Counted from the first letter of the stretch, positions 41,525 through 51,763 are shown. The stretch: 64,000 nt of DNA from Pseudomonas fluorescens (GCF_001708445.1 NZ_CP015637.1:6015001-6079000), one strand, 5' to 3'. A program made the numbers and translations. Notes: generated by a model not told the origin, from the sequence alone.

Positions 41525-42574
41525 ATGGATATCAAGACTGCCCTGAGCCGTATCGTCGGCCATCTGGACCTGAGCACCGCTGAAATGAGCGATGTGATGC
41601 GCGAAATCATGACCGGTCAATGCACCGACGCGCAGATCGGCGCCTTCATGATGGCGATGCGCATGAAGAGCGAGAGCATCGACGAAATCGTCGGCGCGGT
41701 ATCGGTGATGCGCGAGCTGGCGGACAAGGTCGCGCTCAAGACCCTCGACGGTGTTGTCGATGTGGTCGGTACCGGCGGCGACGGTGCGAATATTTTCAAC
41801 GTGTCGACGGCGGCTTCCTTTGTGGTCGCGGCGGCTGGCTGCACCGTGGCCAAGCACGGTAACCGTGCGGTATCGGGCAAAAGCGGCAGTGCCGACTTGC
41901 TGGAAGCGGCCGGCATCTACCTGAACCTGACGCCGGTACAAGTGGCACGCTGCATCGATAACGTCGGCATCGGCTTTATGTTTGCCCAGTCCCACCATGG
42001 GGCGATGAAACATGCGGCCGGCCCGCGCAAGGACCTTGGCCTGCGTACCCTGTTCAACATGCTCGGCCCGCTTACGAATCCGGCCGGTGTGAAGCACCAG
42101 GTGGTGGGCGTGTTCAGCCAGGCGCTGTGCCGTCCATTGGCTGAAGTATTGCAACGCCTGGGCAGCAAGCATGTGCTGGTGGTGCATTCCAAGGATGGCC
42201 TGGACGAATTCAGCCTGGCGGCTCCGACCTTTGTGGCCGAACTGAAGAACGACCAGGTCACCGAATATTGGGTCGAGCCCGAAGATCTGGGCATGAAAAG
42301 CCAGAGCCTGCATGGCCTGGCGGTGGAAAGCCCGGCAGCCTCGCTGGAACTGATTCGCGATGCCTTGGGGCGTCGCAAGACCGAGAACGGCCAAAAAGCT
42401 GCAGAAATGATTGTTTTGAATGCTGGCGCGGCACTTTACGCGGCGGACCATGCCTATAGTCTTAAGGAGGGTGTGGCCTTGGCCCACGATGCGCTGCACA
42501 CCGGTCTGGCTCGTGAAAAGCTCGAAGAGCTGGGAGCATTCACCGCAGTATTCAAGATGGAGAATGAAGGATGA
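41525..42574 (+). CDS. trpD: anthranilate phosphoribosyltransferase TrpD
   Basis: A 349-residue enzyme that adds phosphoribose to anthranilate. The PRPP-binding [14 protein letters not shown] and [19 protein letters not shown] are intact, as is [19 protein letters not shown] for anthranilate binding. It follows trpG by 9 bases and overlaps trpC by 4. Confidence 0.97.
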   Translation: MDIKTALSRIVGHLDLSTAEMSDVMREIMTGQCTDAQIGAFMMAMRMKSESIDEIVGAVSVMRELADKVALKTLDGVVDVVGTGGDGANIFNVSTAASFVVAAAGCTVAKHGNRAVSGKSGSADLLEAAGIYLNLTPVQVARCIDNVGIGFMFAQSHHGAMKHAAGPRKDLGLRTLFNMLGPLTNPAGVKHQVVGVFSQALCRPLAEVLQRLGSKHVLVVHSKDGLDEFSLAAPTFVAELKNDQVTEYWVEPEDLGMKSQSLHGLAVESPAASLELIRDALGRRKTENGQKAAEMIVLNAGAALYAADHAYSLKEGVALAHDALHTGLAREKLEELGAFTAVFKMENEG

Positions 42575-43407
42575 GTGTCCCGACCGTTCTGGAAAAAATC
42601 CTGGCCCGCAAAGCTGAAGAAGTCGCCGTGCGCCGCGCACGCGTGAGCCTGGCCGAGCTGGAAAGCCAGGCGAAGGTCGCTGACGCACCGCGTGGTTTTG
42701 CCAACGCCTTGATCGCCCAGTCCAAGCAGAAGCAACCGGCGGTTATCGCTGAAATCAAGAAAGCCTCGCCGAGCAAAGGCGTCATCCGCGAAAACTTCGT
42801 ACCGGCCGACATCGCCGTCAGCTACGAGAAGGGCGGGGCGACCTGTCTGTCCGTGCTCACCGATATCGACTTTTTCCAGGGCTCCGACGAGTTCTTGAAG
42901 CAAGCCCGTGCTGCGTGCAAGCTGCCGGTGATCCGCAAGGATTTCATGATCGACCCGTACCAGATTGTCGAAGCCCGAGCCCTGGGTGCTGACTGCGTGC
43001 TGCTGATCGTCTCCGCGCTGGACGACGTGAAGATGGCCGAGTTGGCGGCCGTGGCCAAAAGCGTTGGCCTGGATGTGCTGGTGGAAGTGCACGACGGCGA
43101 TGAGTTGGAACGTGCACTCAAGACCCTCGACACACCGTTGGTGGGCGTTAACAACCGTAACCTGCACACTTTTGAAGTCAGCCTTGAAAACACCCTCGAC
43201 CTGCTGCCGCGTATTCCACGCGACCGCCTGGTGATCACCGAGAGTGGCATCGTTAACCGCGCCGACGTGGAGCTGATGGAAATCAGCGGTGTGTACTCGT
43301 TCCTGGTGGGTGAGACCTTTATGCGTGCCGAGAACCCGGGGGCGGAACTGCAGCGTCTGTTCTTCCCGGAGCGTGGCGTGGCGGTCAGCGGTTCCACTCT
43401 CGATTGA
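42571..43407 (+). CDS. trpC: indole-3-glycerol phosphate synthase TrpC
   Basis: A 278-residue monofunctional TIM-barrel enzyme without a fused TrpF. Signature [19 protein letters not shown], catalytic Lys in IRKDFMID, Glu in VEVHDGDE, and [11 protein letters not shown] are present. It ends the trpEGDC operon; trpF, trpB and trpA are elsewhere, as is usual in Pseudomonas. Confidence 0.97.
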   Translation: MSVPTVLEKILARKAEEVAVRRARVSLAELESQAKVADAPRGFANALIAQSKQKQPAVIAEIKKASPSKGVIRENFVPADIAVSYEKGGATCLSVLTDIDFFQGSDEFLKQARAACKLPVIRKDFMIDPYQIVEARALGADCVLLIVSALDDVKMAELAAVAKSVGLDVLVEVHDGDELERALKTLDTPLVGVNNRNLHTFEVSLENTLDLLPRIPRDRLVITESGIVNRADVELMEISGVYSFLVGETFMRAENPGAELQRLFFPERGVAVSGSTLD

Positions 43408-43425
43408 TTTGAAATGCGATCAACG

Positions 43426-43513
43426 TGTGGGAGGGGGCTTGCCCCCGATGGCGACGGTTCAGTTGGAGCATCCTTGACTGACACACCGCTATCGGGGCAA
43501 GCCCCCTCCCACA
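43426..43513. repeat. REPIN (GTGGGAGGGGGCTTGC type) after trpC
   Basis: Inverted arms at 43426-43449 and 43491-43513 with a 41-base spacer, in the gap between trpC and the lipoate-ligase-like gene. It belongs to the same family as 28028 and 34270. Confidence 0.85.
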
Positions 43514-43549
43514 TTTGGGTTTGTGTTTATTCAGATAGGTAGGTGCCCG

Positions 43550-44245
43550 TTGATCCAGCCAGTGTCGATGCTTGTTGAAGCAGGCCTTGCCGCCGAGCAA
43601 GCCTTGTTGACCGCCGTTTGCGCGGGTGAGCAGGAGTTTGGCCTGCTGTTCTGGCAGCCCAGTGATCAAGCCTTGGTGATGCCCCGACGTTTGAGTCGGC
43701 TGCCGGCGTTCGAAGCCGCCAGCCAAGTCTCAGCCGACGCCGGTTGGCCAGTGTTGCTGCGCGAAACCGGCGGCGAGCCGGTGCCGCAGTCCAACGCTAC
43801 GGTCAATATCGCGCTGGTCTACGCACCGCCACGCAGCGAAAGCGATCAGGCACGCATCGAAACCGGTTACCTGCGTTTATGTCAGCCGATCTGCGATTTA
43901 TTGATCGAGTTGGGCGGCGATGCCTCCGTCGGAGAAATCGACGGTGCGTTCTGCGACGGTCGTTACAACGTCAACCTCAATGGGCGCAAGATGGTCGGTA
44001 CTGCCCAGCGCTGGCGGCAAAGTGGTGGTCGCCCGGTGGGGTTGGTGCACGGCGCCTTGTTGCTGGAGAACGACCGCGATGAACTGATTGCGGCGGTCAA
44101 TCGTTTCAATGAAGCCTGCGGTCTTGAACAGCGGGTGCGTGCCGACAGCCATATCGCGCTGCACGAAGCTTTCCCCGCGCCGGATGCGATCAGCCGGTTG
44201 GACACCTTGTATCGCCAGATGCTGGCCAGCTTCCTGCCGGGTTAA
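43550..44245 (+). CDS. lipoate-protein ligase A family protein
   Basis: 231 residues of the BPL/LplA fold. The conserved Lys segment reads [14 protein letters not shown], close to the LplA/LipM catalytic lysine context. The usual RRxxGGGxV loop is altered to [12 protein letters not shown], so standard lipoate ligation is uncertain. The start was set at TTG 43550 (reading [11 protein letters not shown]), with AGGTAGG six bases upstream. Its TAA stop shares TTAA with the convergent vfr stop. Function is unassigned. Confidence 0.75.
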   Translation: MIQPVSMLVEAGLAAEQALLTAVCAGEQEFGLLFWQPSDQALVMPRRLSRLPAFEAASQVSADAGWPVLLRETGGEPVPQSNATVNIALVYAPPRSESDQARIETGYLRLCQPICDLLIELGGDASVGEIDGAFCDGRYNVNLNGRKMVGTAQRWRQSGGRPVGLVHGALLLENDRDELIAAVNRFNEACGLEQRVRADSHIALHEAFPAPDAISRLDTLYRQMLASFLPG

Positions 44246-44886
44246 CGGGTGCCGAACACCACCATCGTCTTGCCTTTGACGTGCACCAGGTTGCGTTCTT
44301 CCAGGTCCTTGAGCACGCGACCGACCATTTCCCGTGAACACCCGACAATGCGCCCGATCTCTTGGCGCGTGACTTTGATTTGCATGCCGTCGGGGTGGGT
44401 CATGGCGTCAGGTTGTTTGCACAGCTCCAGCAGGCAGCGGGCTACCCGACCGGTGACGTCAAAGAACGCCAGGTCGCCGACCTTGCGTGTGGTGTCGCGC
44501 AGGCGTTGGGCAATCTGGCCGCTCAAGGCGTAGAGAATATCGGGGTCCTGCTGGGCCAATTCGCGAAATTTCGCGTAACTGATTTCGGCCACTTCGCATT
44601 CGATCTTGGTCCGTACCCAGGCGCTGCGTTCCTGCTCTTTGCCGGCTTGTTCAAACAGCCCCAGTTCGCCAAAGAAATCCCCGGTATTGAGGTAGGCGAT
44701 GATCATTTCGCGGCCGTCTTCATCCTCGATCAGGATGGTGACCGAGCCCTTGATGATGAAGAACAGTGTTTCGGAACGCTCGCCTGCGCAGATGATGTTG
44801 TGCTTGGCCGGGTGACGTCGGCGCTGGCAGTGCATCAACAGCTTGTCGAGATTCTTGATCTTGGGTATGGGAGTAAGAGCAACCAT
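44242..44886 (-). CDS. vfr: cAMP-responsive transcription regulator Vfr (CRP family)
   Basis: A 214-residue CRP homologue of exactly the Vfr length. The cAMP-binding pocket segment [10 protein letters not shown] is intact, and the C-terminal HTH reads [26 protein letters not shown]. In pseudomonads it controls virulence, motility and quorum-sensing genes. The start [17 protein letters not shown] was chosen over a 30-codon extension that lacks family similarity. It is convergent with the lipoate-ligase-like gene, with overlapping stops. Confidence 0.95.
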   Translation of the reverse strand: MVALTPIPKIKNLDKLLMHCQRRRHPAKHNIICAGERSETLFFIIKGSVTILIEDEDGREMIIAYLNTGDFFGELGLFEQAGKEQERSAWVRTKIECEVAEISYAKFRELAQQDPDILYALSGQIAQRLRDTTRKVGDLAFFDVTGRVARCLLELCKQPDAMTHPDGMQIKVTRQEIGRIVGCSREMVGRVLKDLEERNLVHVKGKTMVVFGTR

Positions 44887-45134
44887 GGTTGTATCCCGAA
44901 AAGGCGGCGCGAGGTGATTTGGAGTTGTTGTATTCAGCGGTATCGGCATTGATACACGTTGTATGAAGGGTGGCAATACGCCATCGATTTAGCGCCAGCT
45001 TAACAGACGCTTTCTGACTCGATTAGCGAATTTACCGAGCGCGGCCGGTTGTTGATCCGCTTTCATGGGAAACGCTGTGGTTGCAAGCCCCTGTGCTAAG
45101 CTGGCGACCCTTTTTTAGCAGTGGAGTCTGGGCG

Positions 45135-45557
45135 ATGAAGGCACGCATCCAATGGGCGGGCGAAGCCATGTTCCTCGGTGAGTCGGGCAGTGGCCATGTC
45201 GTGGTCATGGACGGCCCACCGGAAGCCGGTGGCCGTAACCTGGGCGTACGCCCCATGGAAATGCTCCTGCTTGGCGTGGGCGGTTGCAGTAATTTCGACG
45301 TGGTCAGCATCCTGAAAAAGTCCCGCCAGGCCGTTGAAAGCTGTGAAGCCTTCCTGGAAGCCGAACGCGCCACTGAAGACCCGAAGGTTTTTACCAAGAT
45401 CCATATGCATTTTGTGGTCAAGGGGCGCGCGTTGAAGGAGGCTCAGGTCAAGCGAGCCATTGAACTGTCGGCCGAGAAGTACTGCTCGGCATCGATCATG
45501 CTCGGTGCTGCCGGCGTGGCCATCACTCATGATTACGAAATCATCGAGTTGGGCTGA
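45135..45557 (+). CDS. OsmC family protein (YhfA-like)
   Basis: A 140-residue OsmC-fold protein. The two redox cysteines expected of the family are present, in GVGGCSNFDVVSIL and EKYCSASIML. YhfA-type members lie next to crp in enterobacteria, and this one is divergent from vfr, so the pairing is conserved. It may reduce hydroperoxides; not proven for this subfamily. The start MKARIQWAGEAM has GTGGAG upstream. A strong terminator follows. Confidence 0.9.
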   Translation: MKARIQWAGEAMFLGESGSGHVVVMDGPPEAGGRNLGVRPMEMLLLGVGGCSNFDVVSILKKSRQAVESCEAFLEAERATEDPKVFTKIHMHFVVKGRALKEAQVKRAIELSAEKYCSASIMLGAAGVAITHDYEIIELG

Positions 45558-45577
45558 TCGCCGTAACGGCAAAAAGA

Positions 45578-45604
45578 AGGGCGCTTTGAAAGCGCCCTTT
45601 TTTT
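45578..45604. terminator. bidirectional terminator between the OsmC gene and coq7
   Basis: A 10-bp stem AAGGGCGCTT/AAGCGCCCTT with a 3-base loop. It is followed by a T6 run on the plus strand and preceded by an A5 run, so it works for both convergent genes. The gap between them is only 51 bases. Confidence 0.9.
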
Positions 45605-45608
45605 CGGC

Positions 45609-46256
45609 CTAGATTCGGTAGGTGCTTTTGGTCATGACCTTGGCCAGCAGGCTCATGCCAAACCTCACCGGCGCGGGGAAGCGGAAGCCACCGGCATCCA
45701 GGGCACTTTGCGCATGGTGTTCTTCATCGGTGCGCATTTGCTCAAGAATCGCTCGGGATTTTTCGTCTTCGGCCGGCAGTTGTTCCAGGTGCTCATCAAG
45801 GTGCTTGCAAACTTGATGTTCTGTCGCTGCGACAAAACCGAGGCTGACTTTATCGCTGATCAGGCCGGCGGCAGCGCCAATTCCGAACGACAGGCCATAA
45901 AACAGTGGGTTCAGTACACTGGGGTGGCTACCGAGTTGGCGAATACGTTGCTCGCACCAGGCCAGGTGGTCGATTTCCTCCTCGGCCGCATGCTCCATGG
46001 CTGCGCGCACTTGCGGCAGCTTGGCGGTCAGGGCCTGGCCCTGGTACAGCGCCTGGGCACAGACTTCACCGGTATGGTTGATGCGCATCAGGCCGGCGAC
46101 GTGGCGGGTGTCGGTCTCGCTCATCTGCGCATCGGGTTGCACGATGGCCGGCGACGGGCGGTACGGTGCGCCGCTGAAGGGCAACAGTGTGCGCATGGCC
46201 GTATCGGCTTGCAGCAACAGACGGTCAATCGGCGAGTAGTGACGTTGGGTAGTCAT
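45609..46256 (-). CDS. coq7: 2-nonaprenyl-3-methyl-6-methoxy-1,4-benzoquinol hydroxylase Coq7
   Basis: A 215-residue di-iron monooxygenase of ubiquinone synthesis. Ferritin-type ligands are visible in [29 protein letters not shown] and [14 protein letters not shown], with a further EEHH segment ([16 protein letters not shown]). The family C-terminus [10 protein letters not shown] is present. Convergent with the OsmC gene. Confidence 0.95.
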   Translation of the reverse strand: MTTQRHYSPIDRLLLQADTAMRTLLPFSGAPYRPSPAIVQPDAQMSETDTRHVAGLMRINHTGEVCAQALYQGQALTAKLPQVRAAMEHAAEEEIDHLAWCEQRIRQLGSHPSVLNPLFYGLSFGIGAAAGLISDKVSLGFVAATEHQVCKHLDEHLEQLPAEDEKSRAILEQMRTDEEHHAQSALDAGGFRFPAPVRFGMSLLAKVMTKSTYRI

Positions 46257-46374
46257 GCTGACCTCCGGGAAGAATCTCGGCGGCCAGTTTACCGCAAGAG
46301 AGGGCGAAGCGTTTGCGTTGAGTCAAGGGCATGGGGTCGCACGCGCTGGGCTGCGACCCGTCGATCGCGGGGTA

Positions 46375-46713
46375 TCAGCCCGGCGGCCAGTTCATCTGGC
46401 GCTGACCCAGTACGTGCATATGGATGTGGTAAACGGTCTGTCCACCTTCTTCATTGCAGTTCATCACTACCCGGAAACCTTTCTCGCAGCCCAGTTCCAA
46501 GGCCAGGCGCTGGGCGGTAAACAGAATATGGCCAGCCAGGGCTTTGTCGTCTTCGCCCAGGTCATTCAGGGTGCGGATGGGTTTCTTCGGGATTACCAGG
46601 AAATGTACCGGCGCCTGTGGGGCGATATCGTGGAAGGCGAGGACCTGGTCATCTTCGTAAATGATCTTCGCGGGTATTTCTCTGTTGATGATTTTGGTGA
46701 ACAGAGTATCCAC
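46375..46713 (-). CDS. HIT family purine nucleoside phosphoramidase (HinT-like)
   Basis: A 112-residue histidine-triad protein with the motif HIHMH at residues 96-100. The N-terminal [20 protein letters not shown] is typical of HinT. It hydrolyses AMP-linked phosphoramidates in this family. It lies downstream of the SDR gene with a 45-base gap, and upstream of coq7 (118-base gap). Confidence 0.95.
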   Translation of the reverse strand: MDTLFTKIINREIPAKIIYEDDQVLAFHDIAPQAPVHFLVIPKKPIRTLNDLGEDDKALAGHILFTAQRLALELGCEKGFRVVMNCNEEGGQTVYHIHMHVLGQRQMNWPPG

Positions 46714-46758
46714 AGCTGTTTCTCCATATGAATGTGCAGGGTGAGTGTACTCAGGCGG

Positions 46759-47547
46759 TCAGCGTGGGCAATAGGCCTTGTTGATCGCGCCGGCAATCTT
46801 GCGGGTCAGCCAGCGTGGGCTGAAGCGCGGGCTGAAGGCCAGCCAGCGGTTGCGCCGTCCGGGAATGATGATGGCTTTGTTTTTTTCCAGTGCGCGTACG
46901 GTGTAGAGGGCCACTTCTTCCGGGCTCATCAGCTGCTGGCTGCGATCGAGCTTGGCAGTGTCCATTTGCGCGGTGCCGAAGAACGCCGTGCGTGTCGGGC
47001 CGGGGCATAACACCGAGACCTTGATGCCACAGGTCTTCAATTCTTCGCGCAAACCTTCGGAAAAATGCAGCACATACGCCTTGCTGGCGTAATAGCTGCT
47101 CATCCACGGGCCGGGCTGGAACGCCGCAACCGAGGCGACATTGAGAATCTGCCCGCCGCCTTGCAACGCCATGGCATTGCCAAGGGCGTGACACATGCGG
47201 GTCAGTGCGAGGATGTTGACTTCGATCAGGTCCTGCTCGGTCATCCAGTCCTGGGCCAGGAACGGTCCGCTGGTGCCGATGCCGGCGCAGTTAACCAGCA
47301 AGTCGATCTGCCGTTCGCCTTCTTCAAGTTCCAGCAGGAACCCGGACAAGCGCAGTGGCTCGCCCAGGTCGCAGGCACGAAACAGCACCTCGACGCCAAA
47401 GCGTTGAGTCAATTCGATTGCAATGCTTTCCAACTGATCACGCTGGCGGGCCACCAGAATCAAGCTGCGGCCGCGACGGGCCAGTGCTTCGGCCAAGGCC
47501 AGGCCGATGCCGCTGGAGGCGCCGGTGATCAGAGCGTAACGGGTCAT
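46759..47547 (-). CDS. short-chain dehydrogenase/reductase
   Basis: A 262-residue classical SDR: cofactor motif TGASSGIGLALAEALARRG, the NNAG-type motif as VNCAGIG, and the YxxxK active site in SSYYASKAYVLHFSE. The start was set at MTRYALITGASS because GGAG sits six bases upstream; ATG 47559 is the alternative. Basic residue after TG...RR suggests NADP preference. Substrate is unknown. The C-terminal end KIAGAINKAYCPR is short and basic. Confidence 0.9.
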   Translation of the reverse strand: MTRYALITGASSGIGLALAEALARRGRSLILVARQRDQLESIAIELTQRFGVEVLFRACDLGEPLRLSGFLLELEEGERQIDLLVNCAGIGTSGPFLAQDWMTEQDLIEVNILALTRMCHALGNAMALQGGGQILNVASVAAFQPGPWMSSYYASKAYVLHFSEGLREELKTCGIKVSVLCPGPTRTAFFGTAQMDTAKLDRSQQLMSPEEVALYTVRALEKNKAIIIPGRRNRWLAFSPRFSPRWLTRKIAGAINKAYCPR

Positions 47548-47610
47548 GCCTTTCTCCATCGCAACGCCGCCGAGCCTGTGACAGAGGCATCACAGGCGGC
47601 GGGCGTTTCT

Positions 47611-48573
47611 TCACTGTTCTGGAGAGTCTACAGGTTCGGCCGCTTCGTCAGCACTTTGCACGTCTTCTTCATCGACGATCACGCTTTGATCGGCGTCGTC
47701 ATCGGAGGTGAGGGAACTGCTTTCGTAGCTGCTGTCCACGTTGGCTTCGAGCTGGTTCAGGTAGCCATTCATCCCCAGGGTCACCACGACGATGAGCACC
47801 AATGGGATAAACGCCAGCCATAGGGAGGCCAGCACTTTCACCGCCGTGGAGTTGCGCGGAGGTGGCGCGCCGTACTGGTTGGCGCCGGCGTTACCGGGCA
47901 GTACCAACAGCAGAAGCGGGAAGACGCTGTTCACCAGCGGAACCAGGTTCAGCAGGTACAACCAGCCGGACCAGCCCAGGTCGTGCAGGCGTTGCACGCC
48001 GATTTGCACGCTCACGACGACAAGCGCAACAAACAGCGCAAACCCCAGCAGCGAGCCGAGAATAACGGCGATCGTTGGCGAAGCGGTCGCGATCGCGAAG
48101 CCCACGGTACTGAGGATGCCTGCTGCTACGAGCATCGCAACCGTCAGCACCAGCGTCCAGGCCAGGTAGCGCAGACGGCCGATGCGCCCATTGATGGTGA
48201 AGACCTTGAGGCTGGAATACTCCGGCAAGTCATCACCTACGGCAGCGCGTGGTGGAGCGTAGGGCGAAGCGGCAGGTCGGGAGAAGTCCGTAGCGCCCGA
48301 ATCCGTCTCGTGAGTTTCAGCCAAGCTGAAGGCTACAGGCTGCTCGGCTTCGATGCGCGCATCGATGCCGGCGTTGTGCAGTGCAGTCAGGTAGGTTTCT
48401 GCGTCAGGCCGGGAAAGGTCGCGTTTCAACGCAACCGGGCGGCCGGTAAAAAGCTTCTCGATGGCCTCGACATCGCTTTTGAACAGCTCGGCGAGGTTGA
48501 GTTTTGCCGTGGTGCTTTCGACACCTGGGAGCAAGGCTCCGTCAAACACGATCTTGAAACGGTTGTCGCTCAT
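47611..48573 (-). CDS. DUF805 family membrane protein
   Basis: 320 residues. The N-terminal ~80 residues form a soluble domain (FKIVFDGALLPGVESTTAKL, with LFTGRPVALKRDL). A DUF805 domain then follows, starting at FTINGRIGRLRYL with about four helices and the RLHDLGWSGWLYLL motif. The C-terminus is very acidic (DDDADQSVIVDEEDVQSADE-type tail). The function of the family is unknown. Confidence 0.87.
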   Translation of the reverse strand: MSDNRFKIVFDGALLPGVESTTAKLNLAELFKSDVEAIEKLFTGRPVALKRDLSRPDAETYLTALHNAGIDARIEAEQPVAFSLAETHETDSGATDFSRPAASPYAPPRAAVGDDLPEYSSLKVFTINGRIGRLRYLAWTLVLTVAMLVAAGILSTVGFAIATASPTIAVILGSLLGFALFVALVVVSVQIGVQRLHDLGWSGWLYLLNLVPLVNSVFPLLLLVLPGNAGANQYGAPPPRNSTAVKVLASLWLAFIPLVLIVVVTLGMNGYLNQLEANVDSSYESSSLTSDDDADQSVIVDEEDVQSADEAAEPVDSPEQ

Positions 48574-48644
48574 GCAGGCATCCTTGTCACTTAATCAGGG
48601 AGGGTGGGGCAAGCCTGCTTCGATTGGCAGGCCTGACAATTGGG

Positions 48645-49607
48645 TCAGCGTGGCCAGCGCAGTTGTGCCGCCTGCTCGCGCGCCTTGCGGTATTCGGCAT
48701 CCAGGCGGGCAACGAGTTCATCGACGCTGGGTAAATCATCAATATCTCCGACGCCCTGGCCGGCGGACCACACGGTCTTCCAGGCCTTGGCCTCATCGCT
48801 CAATGGCTTGAGCTTGGAACCGAAGTTGACTTCGCCTTTGCCTTGCAGGGCGGCGAGGTCGAAACCGGCATTTTCCAGGCTCTGGCGCATAAAGCTGGCG
48901 GGGACGCCCGAGACCGCAGGAGTGTGCACGATGTCGGCGGCGCGCGCTGTGAGCAGCATCTCTTTATAAGCATCCGGGGCGTGGCTTTCGGTCGTGCCGA
49001 TAAAGCGTGTGCCGAAATAGGCCAGGTCGGCCCCCAGCACCTGGGCGGCAAGAATTTCGTGCCCGTGGTTGAGGCAACCTGCCAGCAACAGGGTTTTATC
49101 GAAGAACTGGCGGATTTCGGCGATCAGGGCGAACGGGCTCCAGGTCCCGGCATGGCCCCCGGCGCCCGCAGCGACTGCGATCAAACCATCGACACCGGCC
49201 TCCGCGGCTTTCTCCGCATGGCGCCGCGTGGTGACATCGTGAAAGACCAGGCCGCCGTAGCTGTGCACGGCATCCACCAGTTCCTTCACGGCGCCCAGGC
49301 TGGTGATCACGATCGGGACCTTGTGTTCCACGCAGATCGCCAAGTCAGCCTGCAACCGTGGGTTGCTGTTGTGCACGATAAGGTTCACGGCGTAGGGCGC
49401 GGGGTTGTCCAACGGAGCCAGGCCCGCTTCGATTTCCTCCAGCCAGGCCTTGAAACCACTGCTTTCACGCTGGTTGAGCGCCGGGAAACTCCCGACCACT
49501 CCGTTGCGACAGCACGCCAGGACCAGTTGCGGGTTGGAAATCAGGAACATCGGCGCAGCCACCACGGGCAGGCGAAGACGTTGTTCAAGCAGAGCGGGCA
49601 GCGACAT
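48645..49607 (-). CDS. nitronate monooxygenase family FMN protein
   Basis: A 320-residue TIM-barrel flavoenzyme of the nitronate monooxygenase / 2-nitropropane dioxygenase family. FMN-binding segments are seen at VVAAPMFLISNP, GVDGLIAVAAGAGGHAGTW and the LGADLAYFGTRFIGT strand. It likely detoxifies propionate-3-nitronate or related nitronates; substrate not tested. It lies next to hemJ on the same strand. Confidence 0.9.
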   Translation of the reverse strand: MSLPALLEQRLRLPVVAAPMFLISNPQLVLACCRNGVVGSFPALNQRESSGFKAWLEEIEAGLAPLDNPAPYAVNLIVHNSNPRLQADLAICVEHKVPIVITSLGAVKELVDAVHSYGGLVFHDVTTRRHAEKAAEAGVDGLIAVAAGAGGHAGTWSPFALIAEIRQFFDKTLLLAGCLNHGHEILAAQVLGADLAYFGTRFIGTTESHAPDAYKEMLLTARAADIVHTPAVSGVPASFMRQSLENAGFDLAALQGKGEVNFGSKLKPLSDEAKAWKTVWSAGQGVGDIDDLPSVDELVARLDAEYRKAREQAAQLRWPR

Positions 49608-49632
49608 TGGAGGTACCCCGAGTCATTAGAAG

Positions 49633-50061
49633 TTAGAACGGTTTGACCACGACCAAAATTACGATAGCCAGCAATATCAGAACCGGGACTTCATTGAACC
49701 AGCGATAAAAGACATGGCTGCGGGTGTTTTCGCCACGGGCAAAGCGCTTTACCTGCGCGCCGCACATATGGTGATAGCCGATAAGGAGCACGACCAGGGT
49801 CAGCTTGGCATGGATCCAGGCACCCATCTGGAAGATGGCGGGGTTGAGCGCGATCAGCCAGATGCCGAACACAAGGGTGGCGACCATCGCGGGCCCCATG
49901 ATGCCGCGATACAGCTTGCGCTCCATGACACTGAAGCGTTCCTTGCTGACCGTATCCTCGCTTTGCGCGTGGTAGACGAACAGGCGCGGCAGGTAGAACA
50001 GCCCGGCAAACCAGCACACGATGGCGACGATATGGAAGGCTTTGACCCATAGATAAAGCAT
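49633..50061 (-). CDS. hemJ: protoporphyrinogen IX oxidase HemJ
   Basis: A 142-residue, four-helix inner-membrane protein of the HemJ/UPF0093 family. It oxidises protoporphyrinogen IX in haem synthesis. The conserved His is in LWVKAFHIVAIVCWFAGLFYLPRLFVYH, read in segments, and YHHMCG carries a second histidine pair. Divergent from argC and in the order seen in P. aeruginosa. Confidence 0.92.
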   Translation of the reverse strand: MLYLWVKAFHIVAIVCWFAGLFYLPRLFVYHAQSEDTVSKERFSVMERKLYRGIMGPAMVATLVFGIWLIALNPAIFQMGAWIHAKLTLVVLLIGYHHMCGAQVKRFARGENTRSHVFYRWFNEVPVLILLAIVILVVVKPF

Positions 50062-50197
50062 TTTTAGTTATTCCCAGGTTCACGGTAGCTGAAGATAGTA
50101 GTGGCTCATGCGTCCTTACGTCACCTTGGCGGTTGTCGCAGAACGATGCGGCCCCTATTATCGACGGCTTTCCAGTGGGTTCGTTGAGGGCAGGTTT

Positions 50198-51232
50198 ATG
50201 GTCAAGGTCGGTATCGTCGGCGGCACGGGTTACACCGGTGTCGAATTGCTGCGTCTGTTGGCTCAGCATCCGCAGGCAGAGGTGGTGGTCATCACTTCCC
50301 GATCCGAGGCCGGCCTGGCTGTGGCCGATATGTACCCCAACCTGCGAGGCCACTATGACGGCCTGGCGTTCAGCGTGCCGGACATCAAGACCCTGGGGGC
50401 CTGTGACGTAGTGTTCTTTGCTACGCCTCACGGTGTCGCCCATGCCCTGGCCGGTGAATTACTGGCGGCGGGCACCAAGGTCATCGACCTGTCGGCGGAT
50501 TTCCGTCTGCAGGACGCCGATGAGTGGGCCAAATGGTACGGCCAGCCGCACGGTGCGCCAGAACTGCTGGAAGAGGCGGTGTACGGCCTGCCGGAAGTCA
50601 ATCGCGAGCAGATCAAGCAGGCGCGCCTGATCGCCGTGCCGGGTTGCTATCCCACTGCGACCCAACTGGGCTTCCTGCCATTGCTGGAAGCAGGCTTGGC
50701 CGATGCTTCGCGCCTGATCGCGGACTGCAAGTCAGGTGTCAGCGGTGCAGGCCGGGGTGCGGCCGTAGGTTCGCTGTATTCCGAGACGTCGGAAAGCATG
50801 AAGGCCTATGCGGTCAAGGGGCATCGCCACTTGCCGGAGATCCGCCAGGGGTTGCGTCGTGCCGCGGGCAAGGAGGTGGGCTTGACCTTCGTTCCGCATT
50901 TGACGCCGATGATCCGTGGTATTCACTCCACGCTGTACGCGACTGTCGTCGATCGCTCGGTGGATCTGCAGGCATTGTTTGAGAAACGTTATACCAACGA
51001 GCCGTTCGTCGATGTAATGCCGGCTGGCAGTCACCCGGAAACTCGCAGCGTGCGCGGCGCCAATGTGTGCCGTATCGCGGTGCATCGTCCGCAGGATGGC
51101 GACTTGGTGGTAGTACTGTCCGTGATCGATAATCTGGTCAAGGGTGCGTCGGGCCAGGCTGTACAGAACATGAACATCCTGTTCGGCCTGGATGAGAAGC
51201 TGGGCCTGTCCCATGCGGGCATGCTGCCGTAA
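50198..51232 (+). CDS. argC: N-acetyl-gamma-glutamyl-phosphate reductase ArgC
   Basis: A 344-residue type 1 ArgC of arginine biosynthesis. The NADPH motif [17 protein letters not shown] is at the start, and the catalytic Cys is in [13 protein letters not shown]. The start [11 protein letters not shown] was selected; the 30-codon upstream frame does not match the family. A strong terminator follows. Confidence 0.96.
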   Translation: MVKVGIVGGTGYTGVELLRLLAQHPQAEVVVITSRSEAGLAVADMYPNLRGHYDGLAFSVPDIKTLGACDVVFFATPHGVAHALAGELLAAGTKVIDLSADFRLQDADEWAKWYGQPHGAPELLEEAVYGLPEVNREQIKQARLIAVPGCYPTATQLGFLPLLEAGLADASRLIADCKSGVSGAGRGAAVGSLYSETSESMKAYAVKGHRHLPEIRQGLRRAAGKEVGLTFVPHLTPMIRGIHSTLYATVVDRSVDLQALFEKRYTNEPFVDVMPAGSHPETRSVRGANVCRIAVHRPQDGDLVVVLSVIDNLVKGASGQAVQNMNILFGLDEKLGLSHAGMLP

Positions 51233-51250
51233 GGTTTCCCCGTTATTGCG

Positions 51251-51277
51251 CAAAAGGCCCGATCATCGGGCCTTTTG
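51251..51277 (+). terminator. argC terminator
   Basis: A near-perfect palindrome (CAAAAGGCCCGA/TCGGGCCTTTTG arms) starting 18 bases past the argC stop, followed by TGTTTTT. Confidence 0.9.
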
Positions 51278-51321
51278 TGTTTTTAATGGCGGCTACGCAG
51301 ATTGATATACCGTAACAATAG

Positions 51322-51351
51322 TTGACCGCTTTTCTAGGAGAAGCGGATAAT
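51322..51351 (+). promoter_or_regulatory. erpA promoter
   Basis: TTGACC (51322-51327) and GATAAT (51346-51351) with an 18-base spacer, 46 bases before the erpA start. The -35 is embedded in ATAGTTGACC (51318-51327), which resembles the left half of IscR type-1 sites; the right half is poor. An AGAAGCG/CGCTTTTCT partial dyad overlaps the spacer. Confidence 0.55.
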
Positions 51352-51397
51352 ACCGGCCATTACGCATATGGCGGCGCTACGCCGGGAGATTATCAGC

Positions 51398-51748
51398 ATG
51401 AGCGTTGAATCCTTCACCCCCACGGCTTTGCAATTCACCCACGGTGCTGCGCACAAGGTGAAGAGCCTGGTCGATGAAGAGGGTAATGATCGCTTGAAGC
51501 TGCGCGTATTCGTTACGGGCGGCGGTTGTTCAGGGTTTCAGTACGGTTTTACCTTCGATGAAGATGTGGCCGATGACGATACCATCGTCGAGCGCGAGGG
51601 CGTCAGCCTGGTCGTAGACCCTATGAGTTTCCAATACCTGGCAGGTGCCGAGGTGGATTATCAGGAAGGTCTCGAGGGGTCGCGTTTCGTGATAAAGAAC
51701 CCTAACGCCACCACCACCTGTGGTTGCGGGTCTTCGTTCTCGATCTGA
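51398..51748 (+). CDS. erpA: iron-sulfur cluster insertion protein ErpA
   Basis: A 116-residue A-type carrier. The three cluster cysteines are C44, C108 and C110. It delivers Fe-S clusters to essential targets. The start [13 protein letters not shown] was chosen with GGGAG upstream; ten further codons upstream are open. A convergent terminator separates it from anmK. Confidence 0.96.
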
Positions 51749-51763
51749 TCGATGGCGGATACA

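Noticed and set aside
44887..45134. CRP/Vfr-type sites in the vfr-OsmC gap
   Set aside because: No TGTGA-N6-TCACA-like match good enough to report.
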